Of a stretch of 64,000 bases of DNA, positions 34,123 to 42,677 are shown in pieces (the first letter of the stretch is position 1; each line of letters opens with the position of its first letter). A program made the translations under genes and the position numbers. Below the pieces are notes generated by a model. It made no database searches and was not told where the DNA came from. It saw only the letters and a program-made list of their open reading frames with translations. Origin of the DNA: an uncultured Flavobacteriales bacterium (GTDB taxonomy: Bacteria > Bacteroidota > Bacteroidia > Flavobacteriales_D > Crocinitomicaceae); the NCBI GenBank assembly GCA_905480145.1, contig CAJQPA010000018.1, forward strand, positions 40,159 through 104,158, written 5' to 3'.

Positions 34123-35265
34123 TTAGTCTTTCAACACATTTCTAGAAATAACTATTTTTTGAATTTCTGAAGTCCCTTCATAAATCTGCGTAATCTTAGC
34201 GTCACGCATTAAACGTTCAACATGATATTCTTTAACGAAACCGTACCCTCCGTGAATCTGAATAGCCTCTACCGTTTGTTCCATTGCAACTTTAGAAGCA
34301 TACAACTTGGCCATTGCGCCTGATTGATCATAGTTTCTGCCCATGTCCTTATCTAAAGCAGAACGATAAACTAACATCTTAGCTGCTTCAATTTCAGTCG
34401 CCATATCAGCCAACTTAAATGCAATTGCTTGATGTTTGCTAATTTCTTTTCCGAATGCTTTTCTTTCTTTCGAATAAGCCAAAGCTAATTCATATGCCCC
34501 ACCGGCTATACCAAGCGCTTGAGCAGCAATTCCAATTCTACCACCTGAAAGAACTTTCATAGCAAACTTAAATCCAAACCCATCTTCTCCAATTCTATTC
34601 TCCTTAGGAACCTTAACATCATTAAACAATAAGGTATGTGTATCAGAACCCCTAATTCCTAATTTATTCTCTTTCGCCCCAACGATAAATCCTTCCATCC
34701 CTCTTTCGATTATAAAAGCGTTAATTCCTTTGTGACCAGCTTCAACATTTGTCTGAGCGATTACAAGGTAAGTAGAAGCCGAAGAACCATTTGTAATCCA
34801 GTTTTTTGTACCATTCAACAAATAATGATCTCCTTTATCTATCGCTGTTGTGCTTTGCGACGTTGCATCAGATCCTGCTTCAGGCTCTGACAAACAGAAG
34901 GCTCCTATTTTTTCGCCTTTTGCTAAAGGGATAAGATATTTTTCTTTCTGAGCTTCGCTGCCAAATTTCTCTAAGCCCCAGCAAACTAATGAATTATTAA
35001 CTGAAAGGCATACAGATGTTGAGGCATCAACTTTAGAAATCTCTTCTATAGCCAAAGCATACGAAAGTGTATCCATTCCTGAACCTCCGTATTTAGGATC
35101 AACCATCATTCCCATGAACCCTAATTCTCCTAATTGCTTAATCTCTTCAGCAGGGAATCGTTGTTCCTCATCACGATCAATAACACCTGGTTTTAATACT
35201 TGTTGAGCAAAATCTCTAGCAGCATCTCTTACAGCCTTGTGCTCTTCGGATAAATCAAAATTCAT
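34123..35265 (-). CDS. Acyl-CoA dehydrogenase, short-chain type
   Basis: A 380-residue acyl-CoA dehydrogenase. Visible are the FAD/substrate segment FCLSEPEAGSD, TNGSSASTYLV, the IQIHGGYGFVKEYHVERLMR motif and the catalytic glutamate in IYEGTSEIQK. The position of this glutamate fits the short-chain/butyryl-CoA group. It introduces the trans-2 double bond in fatty acid or branched-chain amino acid breakdown and passes electrons to ETF. It is transcribed alone, divergently from anmK, with a -7 element upstream and a terminator after it. Confidence 0.92.
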   Translation of the reverse strand: MNFDLSEEHKAVRDAARDFAQQVLKPGVIDRDEEQRFPAEEIKQLGELGFMGMMVDPKYGGSGMDTLSYALAIEEISKVDASTSVCLSVNNSLVCWGLEKFGSEAQKEKYLIPLAKGEKIGAFCLSEPEAGSDATSQSTTAIDKGDHYLLNGTKNWITNGSSASTYLVIAQTNVEAGHKGINAFIIERGMEGFIVGAKENKLGIRGSDTHTLLFNDVKVPKENRIGEDGFGFKFAMKVLSGGRIGIAAQALGIAGGAYELALAYSKERKAFGKEISKHQAIAFKLADMATEIEAAKMLVYRSALDKDMGRNYDQSGAMAKLYASKVAMEQTVEAIQIHGGYGFVKEYHVERLMRDAKITQIYEGTSEIQKIVISRNVLKD

Positions 35266-35296
35266 ATAATTGGGTTTAAATTAATTCTTGCGCTCA

Positions 35297-35304
35297 CAAA
35301 TTTA
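35297..35304 (-). promoter_or_regulatory. -7 promoter element for the acyl-CoA dehydrogenase gene
   Basis: On the minus strand this reads TAAATTTG (TAnnTTTG), 31 bases before the ATG, in the 71-base divergent gap shared with anmK. Confidence 0.45.
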
Positions 35305-35324
35305 CTCATTTTACTTTAAATTTT

Positions 35325-35332
35325 TACCTTTA
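35325..35332 (+). promoter_or_regulatory. Imperfect -7 element at the anmK start
   Basis: TACCTTTA differs from TAnnTTTG only in the last base and ends four bases before the GTG start, the same arrangement as at other apparently leaderless genes here. Confidence 0.3.
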
Positions 35333-35336
35333 TTCT

Positions 35337-36401
35337 GTGCGTAATTCATACAACCTTATAGGATTAATGTCCGGAACCTCAATGGATGGAGTGGATATAT
35401 CATACTGCTCCTATAATTCTACAGCTGAAAATATATGGGAACATACTGTAATTCAGACAAAAACTATCGAATATCCGATTGATATTCTAAACTTAATTAA
35501 AAAGTCAACATCACTTAATTCCAATCAATTGTTGGAATTAGATAAAATTCTTGGAAAATTATACGGACAATTCGTCAATGAGTTTATTCACAAATATAAA
35601 ATTGACAAAAAAGACATCGATGCAATTGCCTCACATGGACATACTATTTTTCATCAACCTGAAAAAGGATACACTTATCAAATCGGTTGTGGCGATACAA
35701 TAGCGTTCAATACAGGATTAAAAGTGATCAATGATTTTCGCCAAAAGGATGTTGTTGCTGGCGGCCAAGGAGCTCCATTGGTTCCAATCGGAGATCTATT
35801 ACTATTCTCTAGAGAATCTTCAACTTTTCTTAATCTAGGTGGTTTTGCTAATTGCTGTAAAATATATGATGAAGTAATTGCTTTTGACATTTCACCAGCA
35901 AATTTACCAATGAATGAGATTGTCCAAGAATTAGGTTTCGATTTTGATATTAACGGTAATTTAGCTTCCACCGGAAAATTAATACAAGATATATTGGATG
36001 AATTAAATGAACTTGATTACTACTCTCAATTACCACCGAAATCATTGGGCACAGAGTGGCTCAAAGAACACTTTACCCCTATTATCAAGAAGATAAAGAA
36101 TCCAAATGATAGATTAAGAACAATTGTTGAACATATTTCGATTCAAATTACTAGAAGCCTTTCTGAATCAAAGTCAATTTATGTGACGGGAGGCGGAGCA
36201 ATGAATACTTTTTTAATAAATCGTATTAAGCATCATTTCAAAGGTCAAATCATAATCCCGCCAGCACAAATAGTTGATTTTAAAGAAGCCATCGTATTTG
36301 GCTTTCTAGGCTCACTCTATTTGGCTGGGGTTCCGAACACAATATCTAGTGTCACAGGCGCCTCCAAGGAGACAATTGGAGGGGTTCTTCACCTCCCTTA
36401 A
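35337..36401 (+). CDS. anmK: Anhydro-N-acetylmuramic acid kinase
   Basis: A 354-residue ASKHA-fold kinase that phosphorylates and opens 1,6-anhydro-MurNAc during peptidoglycan recycling. The N-terminal ATP motif GLMSGTSMDGVDI, the substrate segment ASHGHTIFHQP and YVTGGGAMNTFL are all present. The start is the GTG at 35337; the next in-frame ATG would delete part of the GLMSGTS motif. It stands alone between a divergent acyl-CoA dehydrogenase and the downstream glutamate dehydrogenase, which has its own promoter element. Confidence 0.93.
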   Translation: MRNSYNLIGLMSGTSMDGVDISYCSYNSTAENIWEHTVIQTKTIEYPIDILNLIKKSTSLNSNQLLELDKILGKLYGQFVNEFIHKYKIDKKDIDAIASHGHTIFHQPEKGYTYQIGCGDTIAFNTGLKVINDFRQKDVVAGGQGAPLVPIGDLLLFSRESSTFLNLGGFANCCKIYDEVIAFDISPANLPMNEIVQELGFDFDINGNLASTGKLIQDILDELNELDYYSQLPPKSLGTEWLKEHFTPIIKKIKNPNDRLRTIVEHISIQITRSLSESKSIYVTGGGAMNTFLINRIKHHFKGQIIIPPAQIVDFKEAIVFGFLGSLYLAGVPNTISSVTGASKETIGGVLHLP

Positions 36402-36465
36402 TTGACGCACAATATACCATTGATAAATCACAATAATTAAATACTTAATCTATCCATTCTTTTTT

Positions 36466-36473
36466 TAACTTTG
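36466..36473 (+). promoter_or_regulatory. -7 promoter element for the Glu/Leu dehydrogenase gene
   Basis: TAACTTTG matches TAnnTTTG, 23 bases before the ATG at 36497. It may drive the run of same-strand genes to folC. Confidence 0.5.
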
Positions 36474-36496
36474 CTGACTTCTAAAAGATTCAAATT

Positions 36497-37726
36497 ATGC
36501 TGACATTATTAAAAAAGTTTGAAAATAAACGCCCCGAAATAGTTTTTGAGTGGAAAGATTCAGAAACAGAAGCGGAAGGATGGGTAGTAATCAACTCATT
36601 AAGAGGAGGTGCTGCTGGAGGTGGAACTCGTATGAGAAAAGGGTTAGATAAGCGTGAAGTAGAATCTCTTGCAAAAACAATGGAAGTAAAGTTCACAGTT
36701 GCAGGGCCAGCAATTGGTGGAGCGAAATCTGGAATCAACTTTGATCCAAAAGACCCTCGTAAAGAAGGTGTTTTAAGAAGGTGGTATGCTGCAGTGACTC
36801 CATTATTGAAACATTATTATGGAACTGGTGGTGACTTGAACGTTGATGAAATTCATGAAGTTATTCCAATCACTGAAGATTGCGGCGTTTGGCATCCACA
36901 GGAAGGTGTTTTTAACGGTCATTTTCAGCCAAGAGAATCTCAAAAAATAAACAGAATTGGTCAATTAAGACAAGGTGTTTTAAAGGCAATTGAAGACACA
37001 TCATTTTCTCCTGACGTAAACAGAAAGTATGTTGTCGCGGATATGATTACTGGTTATGGTGTTGCTGAATCAATAAAGCATTACTACAATATTTGGGGAG
37101 GTTCTCTTCAAGGTAAAAAAGTCATTGTTCAAGGATGGGGGAATGTAGGATCAGCTGCGGCATTCTACCTTGCGCAAGAAGGAGCAAAAATTGTTGGAAT
37201 TATTGACCGTGTAGGTGGACTAATTGAAACAGACGGTATATCTTATGAAGAAATCACTTCTTTATTCTTAAATAAGAATGGAAATGAATTGAACGCGGAT
37301 AAAATGTTATCTTATGAAGAAGCAGATTCTACAATCTGGGATGTTCAAGCCGATGTTTTCATTCCATGTGCAGGATCAAGAATGATTACTGCAGATCATC
37401 TTAAAAGAATGATTACTGCCGGCATTGAGGTTATATCTGCTGGAGCCAATGTTCCTTTTGCAGACCCTGAAATTTTCTTTGGTGAAATTGCAGATAAAGC
37501 GGACAACGATATTTCTATAATCCCTGATTTTATTTCTAATTGTGGTATGGCGAGAGTTTTTGCTTATTTGATGAGCAATGATTTGAAAGAATTAACCGAT
37601 GAAGGCATTTTCTCTGACACGAGTGAAACTATTTACAAAGCATTAAAAAATACGCATAAAATAAACCCTAATAAAACAGGAATTGCTAAAGCTGCGTTTG
37701 AAATCGCGTTAAAGCAACTTGTATAA
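36497..37726 (+). CDS. Glu/Leu/Phe/Val dehydrogenase family protein
   Basis: A 409-residue amino acid dehydrogenase. The catalytic lysine lies in GPAIGGAKSGINFDP, the substrate-side segment is GGGTRMRKG, and the NAD(P) Rossmann motif is GWGNVGSAAAFYL (GxGxxG). It would convert an amino acid to its keto acid plus ammonium or the reverse. Length and motifs place it between glutamate and leucine dehydrogenases; substrate specificity cannot be fixed by eye. It leads a possible operon continuing with nhaD 25 bases downstream. Confidence 0.88.
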   Translation: MLTLLKKFENKRPEIVFEWKDSETEAEGWVVINSLRGGAAGGGTRMRKGLDKREVESLAKTMEVKFTVAGPAIGGAKSGINFDPKDPRKEGVLRRWYAAVTPLLKHYYGTGGDLNVDEIHEVIPITEDCGVWHPQEGVFNGHFQPRESQKINRIGQLRQGVLKAIEDTSFSPDVNRKYVVADMITGYGVAESIKHYYNIWGGSLQGKKVIVQGWGNVGSAAAFYLAQEGAKIVGIIDRVGGLIETDGISYEEITSLFLNKNGNELNADKMLSYEEADSTIWDVQADVFIPCAGSRMITADHLKRMITAGIEVISAGANVPFADPEIFFGEIADKADNDISIIPDFISNCGMARVFAYLMSNDLKELTDEGIFSDTSETIYKALKNTHKINPNKTGIAKAAFEIALKQLV

Positions 37727-37751
37727 ACTTTAACAAATAAATTAAATCTTC

Positions 37752-39110
37752 ATGGAAACTTTTATTGTAATTATATTTATTCTTGGTTATTTAGCTATTA
37801 CTCTTGAGCATAGCATAAAACTTGATAAGTTAATACCAGCCCTCGTTATGATGGCCATTTGTTGGGCATTAATAGCATTTGGGATTGACGGGTTCCAATA
37901 TTGGTTTGATTCTGGGGAGCATCATCTGGTAGATGGTTTCTCTGCAATGGGACATGAGTCAAAATTACATTGGGTCGAAGAAACATTACTGCATCACCTT
38001 GGTAAAACAGCGGAGATTTTGTTCTTTCTTTTAGGAGCTATGACTATCGTTGAGATTATTGATCACTTTGATGGTTTCTCAACTTTCAAATCTTATATAA
38101 AAACAAAAAACAAAAGACGTCTACTTTGGATTTTTGCTATTCTAGCGTTTATCCTTTCAGCAATAATTGATAATCTTACTGCAACTATTGTTTTGATTAC
38201 CATTCTTCAAAAAATCATAAAGGATAAAAATACACGAATGTGGTTCGCAGGTATGATTATTATTGCAGCTAATGCAGGTGGTGCATGGTCTCCAATTGGT
38301 GACGTCACAACGACAATGTTATGGATTGGCGATAAAGTATCTACGGATATGTTAATCAAGAACTTATTAATTCCTTCGCTAGTTTGTATGGCTGTACCAA
38401 CATTAATTGCTTCATTCATGCAACCTTTCAAGGGTGATTTAGTAAATGAAATCGATGAAAAACCTGAATCTATTCATGATACGACATACAGTTCAATTAT
38501 GCTGTATATTGGATTAGGCATGATATTATTTGTTCCATTTTTTAAAACTATCACACATTTACCGCCATATGTCGGGATGATGTTATCATTGGGTGTCGTC
38601 GCTATTTTCGCCGAAGTTTTTAGTTCTAGACAATTTAAAATGACGACCTTGAGCGATCACTCTCAAGATGCCGGACATCACAACCCAGTTCATCAATCTC
38701 TATCAAAAATTGAGATGCCGAGTGTTTTATTCTTCTTCGGTATATTAATGGCCGTAGCTGCTTTAGAAAGTTTAGGGCTATTATTCCATTTCGCAGATAC
38801 ACTTAATACAACTATCCCAAACACGGATGTCGTTGTCTTACTTTTAGGTGCTGGTTCTGCTGTTATTGATAATGTTCCATTGGTTGCTGCCAGTTTAGGA
38901 ATGTTCCAACAAGAATTAAATGATCCAATTTGGCACTTTATCGCCTACTCTGCAGGTACTGGTGGAAGTATGTTAATTATTGGTTCGGCCGCCGGAGTTG
39001 TTGCCATGGGAATGGAGAAAATTTCTTTCTTTTGGTACTTCAAAAAAATTAGCTGGCTAGCATTCGTTGGTTTTATGGCAGGTGCAGCTGTTTTTCTTTT
39101 AATGAAATAA
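37752..39110 (+). CDS. nhaD: Sodium/proton antiporter NhaD
   Basis: A 452-residue polytopic membrane protein of the ion-transporter superfamily. The segments ILSAIIDNLTATIVLIT, AANAGGAWSPIGDVTTTM and AVIDNVPLVAASLGM carry the paired acidic/Asn and Pro-Ile-Gly-Asp residues characteristic of NhaD. It would expel Na+ in exchange for H+, which fits a marine or brackish lifestyle. It follows the dehydrogenase closely and precedes an exbB/exbD/tonB set after 30 bases. Confidence 0.92.
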   Translation: METFIVIIFILGYLAITLEHSIKLDKLIPALVMMAICWALIAFGIDGFQYWFDSGEHHLVDGFSAMGHESKLHWVEETLLHHLGKTAEILFFLLGAMTIVEIIDHFDGFSTFKSYIKTKNKRRLLWIFAILAFILSAIIDNLTATIVLITILQKIIKDKNTRMWFAGMIIIAANAGGAWSPIGDVTTTMLWIGDKVSTDMLIKNLLIPSLVCMAVPTLIASFMQPFKGDLVNEIDEKPESIHDTTYSSIMLYIGLGMILFVPFFKTITHLPPYVGMMLSLGVVAIFAEVFSSRQFKMTTLSDHSQDAGHHNPVHQSLSKIEMPSVLFFFGILMAVAALESLGLLFHFADTLNTTIPNTDVVVLLLGAGSAVIDNVPLVAASLGMFQQELNDPIWHFIAYSAGTGGSMLIIGSAAGVVAMGMEKISFFWYFKKISWLAFVGFMAGAAVFLLMK

Positions 39111-39140
39111 TATTTTAATATTCAAAACGTTATATATATC

Positions 39141-39854
39141 ATGAGTTTATCTTTCTTATTACAAATAGAGGCAATCGGTGAAGAATCAACCGGTGTAACA
39201 AACATTAGTCTTTGGGAAATACTTAAAGGTTCTGAAGAATTCGGAAACGAAGGGATTGGAATTAGTGGATGGGGTATTATTATCCTTTTAAGCTTAATGC
39301 TAGGTTATGCTATTTTTATTTTTGTGGAGCGCTTTCTAGCTTTAAGAAAAGCGAACAAAGAAGAAGCTGGGTTTATTGCAAAGATTAGGGAATATATCAT
39401 GGATGGAAAAATTGATTCTGCCAAAGATTACTGTTCTCGATCTCAGGCCCCTTCCGCTAGAATGATTGAAAAAGGTATATCGCGCTTAGGAAGGCCTATT
39501 GAAGTTATATCTGCTTCCATTGAAAATGCGGCTAAACTAGAAATTTTAAGACTAGAACAACGTCTTAGCTTCTTAGCAACTGCAGCTGGTGCAGCGCCAA
39601 TGATTGGGTTTTTAGGAACAACAGTCGGTATGGTTGGTGTTTTCATTGATTTACAAAATGCAGCAAGTTTAGATATTGATGTTATTGCCCCTGGAATTAT
39701 GACTGCGATGATTACAACAGTTGCTGGTCTGGTTGTTGGTATTGTAGCATACGTTGGATACAACTTCTTGGTAGCTAGAATTGGAAATGTAGTTTATCAG
39801 ATGGAGAATGATGCATTAGAGTTCATGGACATTCTACAACAACCAGGTAAATAG
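39141..39854 (+). CDS. MotA/TolQ/ExbB proton channel family protein
   Basis: A 237-residue inner-membrane protein with three transmembrane segments: one near residues 45-65 and two in the conserved C-terminal half. The second pair carries the TAAGAAPMIGFLGTTVGMVG signature of ExbB/TolQ. It forms the proton-conducting pentamer that powers TonB-type transducers. The exbD-like and tonB-like genes follow within ten bases each, so the three proteins surely form one complex. Bacteroidota usually have several such sets, for nutrient uptake or surface functions. Confidence 0.92.
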   Translation: MSLSFLLQIEAIGEESTGVTNISLWEILKGSEEFGNEGIGISGWGIIILLSLMLGYAIFIFVERFLALRKANKEEAGFIAKIREYIMDGKIDSAKDYCSRSQAPSARMIEKGISRLGRPIEVISASIENAAKLEILRLEQRLSFLATAAGAAPMIGFLGTTVGMVGVFIDLQNAASLDIDVIAPGIMTAMITTVAGLVVGIVAYVGYNFLVARIGNVVYQMENDALEFMDILQQPGK

Positions 39855-39860
39855 AACACT

Positions 39861-40271
39861 ATGGATTTAGGAACAAATAACAAGATTAAGATTGAGGGAG
39901 GAATGGCATCCATGACTGATTTGGTCTTTTTGCTGTTGATATTCTTTATCATTATGAGTTTAATGAGTCAGGATCAAACTCCTATTGACTTGCCTAAACC
40001 AAGTGAAAATTTACCTCCTGTTACTGACCCGGTTACTCCGACTGTTATTATTACCGAGGCAAATCTTTATGTAGTAACCCCTGGAGGTTCTATTGATCAA
40101 CCAATGGAGTTTGAGGATATTCGAGAGATTACAGCCTCAGTCGTTGAAAACTCAGGGAAATCGAAACTTAAAATAGCAGGTCATCGCAATGCTAGTTACG
40201 AGGCGGTATTTAATGTACTAGCATTATCTCAAGCAAATGGCTGGGATCCTGTACTAGCATATGATAAATAA
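39861..40271 (+). CDS. Biopolymer transporter ExbD/TolR family protein
   Basis: A 136-residue protein with a short cytoplasmic N-terminus, one membrane helix (about 17-36) carrying the protonatable aspartate in MASMTDLVFLLLIFFI, and a periplasmic domain. This is the ExbD/TolR layout. It starts six bases after the exbB-like gene and ends nine bases before the tonB-like gene. Confidence 0.92.
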   Translation: MDLGTNNKIKIEGGMASMTDLVFLLLIFFIIMSLMSQDQTPIDLPKPSENLPPVTDPVTPTVIITEANLYVVTPGGSIDQPMEFEDIREITASVVENSGKSKLKIAGHRNASYEAVFNVLALSQANGWDPVLAYDK

Positions 40272-40280
40272 CAATTAATT

Positions 40281-41012
40281 ATGGCAAAATTACCCATAGC
40301 TGATAAATTTGATAATCGAAAAGGTGCAGTAGCAGCTTTTATCGGATTGGCTATACTTATGGTATACCTTGCCTTAATTTCTTTTCAAATTGCAGATCCC
40401 CCGCCACAACCTGTTTTAGTAGAAGTTGATACTTCGATACCAGAAATTGTGTTGAAAAACTTACGCGTAGAAGGTGGTTCTGGTTCGGGAAGTCCTTCAG
40501 ATGATCCAATAAAACCTCCCAAGCCGAAGACAGAAAAAGTTATAACAACTGAGGAATCTGATGTTGAAGTAAATACAGGTGAAGCAAATACGACAAACTC
40601 TCCGAACTCTGATGAAACAAATAGTACAACAGAGCAATCCAATGATCCATTTGCTACCGGTGGCTCTGGGAATGGCGATACAGCCGGTTCAGGTGACACT
40701 TTCGGAGGAGACTCAGGAACAGGCACAAATGGTAATGGGGGGGGTGGCTCTGGAAAAGGAAGAATCCGATTAGTTGATCCTAATATCAGCGATATAAAAT
40801 CAAATATTAAAGCAACAATCTATTTAAAACTAACGATTGATGCGCAAGGAAATGTAATCGCTGCTTATAATATCAAAGCAAAAACGACGACGACTAATCA
40901 AATCTTGATTAACCGTGTTATCCATGAGACAAAGAAACAGACCAAGTATAATGCGGACCCTGGCTCTCCTCTTGCAAAAGTATACATGACGATTGAAGTC
41001 AAAGCTCAATAA
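40281..41012 (+). CDS. TonB-like energy transducer with Gly/Ser/Asn-rich linker
   Basis: A 243-residue protein with one N-terminal membrane helix (about 15-37), a short PKPKTEK segment, and a long low-complexity linker (about 95-160) rich in Gly, Ser, Asn and Thr in place of the Pro-rich spacer of enterobacterial TonB. The last 85 residues look like a TonB C-terminal domain (IYLKLTIDAQGNVIAAY). It follows exbB and exbD and would couple their proton flow to an outer membrane transporter. The linker DNA holds an eight-G run (40737-40744) that could slip. Its 3' end overlaps folC by 20 bases. Confidence 0.85.
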   Translation: MAKLPIADKFDNRKGAVAAFIGLAILMVYLALISFQIADPPPQPVLVEVDTSIPEIVLKNLRVEGGSGSGSPSDDPIKPPKPKTEKVITTEESDVEVNTGEANTTNSPNSDETNSTTEQSNDPFATGGSGNGDTAGSGDTFGGDSGTGTNGNGGGGSGKGRIRLVDPNISDIKSNIKATIYLKLTIDAQGNVIAAYNIKAKTTTTNQILINRVIHETKKQTKYNADPGSPLAKVYMTIEVKAQ

Positions 41013-42228
41013 ATTTTACCAAACTGAAATTGAATGGCTATTTCATCAATTTCCATCCTATCAAAAAATAGGTTCTAAGGCGTATAAACCTACACTAGAA
41101 AATATTCAATCGATTACACAGTCAATTGATTCTCCTGAGAAAGAATTAAAGTTTGTTCATGTTGCGGGTTCAAATGGCAAAGGATCAACTTGCTCAATGT
41201 TATCCTCTATTCTCACTGAAGCAGGATACAAAGTTGGCTTATTTACATCTCCTCACATCAGTGATTTCAGTGAAAGAATACGAATAGATGGTGAAACTAT
41301 TTCACAAGATTCAGTCGTTAATTTTATCCAGACAATCAAAAAACATTCTTTTGATTTCTCCCCTTCTTTTTTCGAGGTAACTTTTGCGATGGCTCTGAAT
41401 CATTTCAAAGAGTCAGAATGTGACATCTGTATCATTGAAACAGGTCTTGGCGGACGCCTAGACGCAACTAATATAATCACTCCCCTATTAAGTTTAATTA
41501 CAAACATAAGTCTTGAACACACAAATATTCTTGGTGATACAATAGAATTAATAGCAAAAGAAAAGGCTGGGATTATTAAGCACAACATCCCTGTTCTTGT
41601 GGGAAGGATGTCTGCAAAATTGACTAATTTATTTAGAACGATCTCTGAAGAAAAACAAGCTCCGTTTCATGAGATAACATCAGAAATATCATCGTTTGAT
41701 CTTGCTTTATTAGGGGATTATCAAAAAGAAAACTTCGCATTAGTTCTAGATGCTCTCAAATTACTCGCAGATTTTAACTTTTTAGTAAACAAAAAGGACA
41801 TCCAACACGGGTTAAATAGTCTAACAAAAAATACCGGATACAGAGGAAGGTTGCAGATAATTGAAGAGAAACCTAAAGTCATCTATGATGTTTCACATAA
41901 CACCGATGGAATTATTAAAACCTTATCAACCATTTCTAAAATTAATTCTGGCCAATTACATATTATCTTTGGAGCTAGTAATGACAAAAACATAGAGGAT
42001 ATAATTAAGTTATTCCCCCCCGGTTGCAAACTATATTTAACAGAGTTTTCTAATGTAAGAAGCTTCCATCTAAATGATTTAAAAGCACTTACAAAACAAT
42101 CTGATTTTAAATCAAAGAGCTATCATGATTCTCCCCTGAAAGCTTTGCAGCTAGCCAAAAGTACATCAGGTGAAGAAGATACCATTTTAGCCATCGGTAG
42201 TTTCTTTCTTATTTCAGATCTTTTTTAA
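40993..42228 (+). CDS. folC: Bifunctional folylpolyglutamate synthase/dihydrofolate synthase
   Basis: A 411-residue Mur-ligase-like enzyme that adds glutamate to dihydropteroate and folates. The ATP loop VHVAGSNGKGSTCSML, LFTSPHISDFSERIRI and ETGLGGRLDATN are typical FolC motifs, and YDVSHNTDG marks the C-terminal domain. The family N-terminus (YQTEIEWLF) begins right after the TTG at 40993, and a stop lies in frame six bases before it, so TTG is the only reasonable start. The gene overlaps the tonB-like gene by 20 bases. Confidence 0.93.
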   Translation: MKSKLNKFYQTEIEWLFHQFPSYQKIGSKAYKPTLENIQSITQSIDSPEKELKFVHVAGSNGKGSTCSMLSSILTEAGYKVGLFTSPHISDFSERIRIDGETISQDSVVNFIQTIKKHSFDFSPSFFEVTFAMALNHFKESECDICIIETGLGGRLDATNIITPLLSLITNISLEHTNILGDTIELIAKEKAGIIKHNIPVLVGRMSAKLTNLFRTISEEKQAPFHEITSEISSFDLALLGDYQKENFALVLDALKLLADFNFLVNKKDIQHGLNSLTKNTGYRGRLQIIEEKPKVIYDVSHNTDGIIKTLSTISKINSGQLHIIFGASNDKNIEDIIKLFPPGCKLYLTEFSNVRSFHLNDLKALTKQSDFKSKSYHDSPLKALQLAKSTSGEEDTILAIGSFFLISDLF

Positions 42229-42246
42229 TTTTTTTCTAATTTATTC

Positions 42247-42276
42247 TTGTGAATAAGAAAATCAAGTGTATATTTG
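42247..42276 (+). promoter_or_regulatory. Complete promoter (-33 and -7) for tRNA-Val
   Basis: TTG at 42247-42249 and TATATTTG at 42269-42276 are separated by exactly 19 bases, the canonical Bacteroidota sigma-A arrangement. The tRNA begins 43 bases downstream. Confidence 0.75.
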
Positions 42277-42319
42277 CACACGCATTTGATAAACGAATCA
42301 AGTCAAACTTAAAATTATT

Positions 42320-42397
42320 GGGAGATTAGCTCAGTTGGTTTAGAGCACCTGCCTTACAAGCAGGGGGTCGTAGGTTCGAATCCTACATTTCCCACCA
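42320..42397 (+). tRNA. tRNA-Val (anticodon UAC)
   Basis: A complete cloverleaf can be drawn: acceptor GGGAGAT/ATTTCCC with one G-T pair, D-arm TAGCTCAGTTGGTTTAGAGC, anticodon stem CCTGC/GCAGG with loop CTTACAA (anticodon TAC), and T-arm with GTTCGAATC. The CCA tail is encoded (42395-42397). It is followed at once by an intrinsic terminator. Confidence 0.97.
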
Positions 42398-42399
42398 TC

Positions 42400-42428
42400 A
42401 AGGCTTTCCAATTGGAAGGCCTTTTTTT
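42400..42428 (+). terminator. Intrinsic terminator after tRNA-Val
   Basis: AAGGCTTTCC-AATT-GGAAGGCCTT forms a 10-bp stem (one T-G pair) with a 4-base loop and a run of T residues, three bases after the tRNA. In the roughly 250 bases from here to 42678 I see no gene and no exact promoter motif. Confidence 0.9.
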
Positions 42429-42677
42429 ATGTCTTAACTTTTTCAATATGGCAACCTATATATACCGAACGTTTATTTTTAAGACCGATTGAAAAAAGTG
42501 ATGTTCATGGTCTCTCTGGAACCTTTCATTTGTGAATTAATTGATTGGTAAAATCACAAGTTGTCAAAATCGTTCTCAAGGAAAATTTACCGTAAATCAA
42601 TAGTATTCAACCACACCTAATTTAATAACAGTTTCAAGTATTAATATTCTTAATTTAGATATAAATATTTCAATTTA

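Noticed and set aside
42430..42677. Possible small gene or RNA between tRNA-Val and the ABC exporter
   Set aside because: The roughly 250 bases show no open frame with a credible start, no strong stem-loop with T-run and no exact TAnnTTTG promoter.
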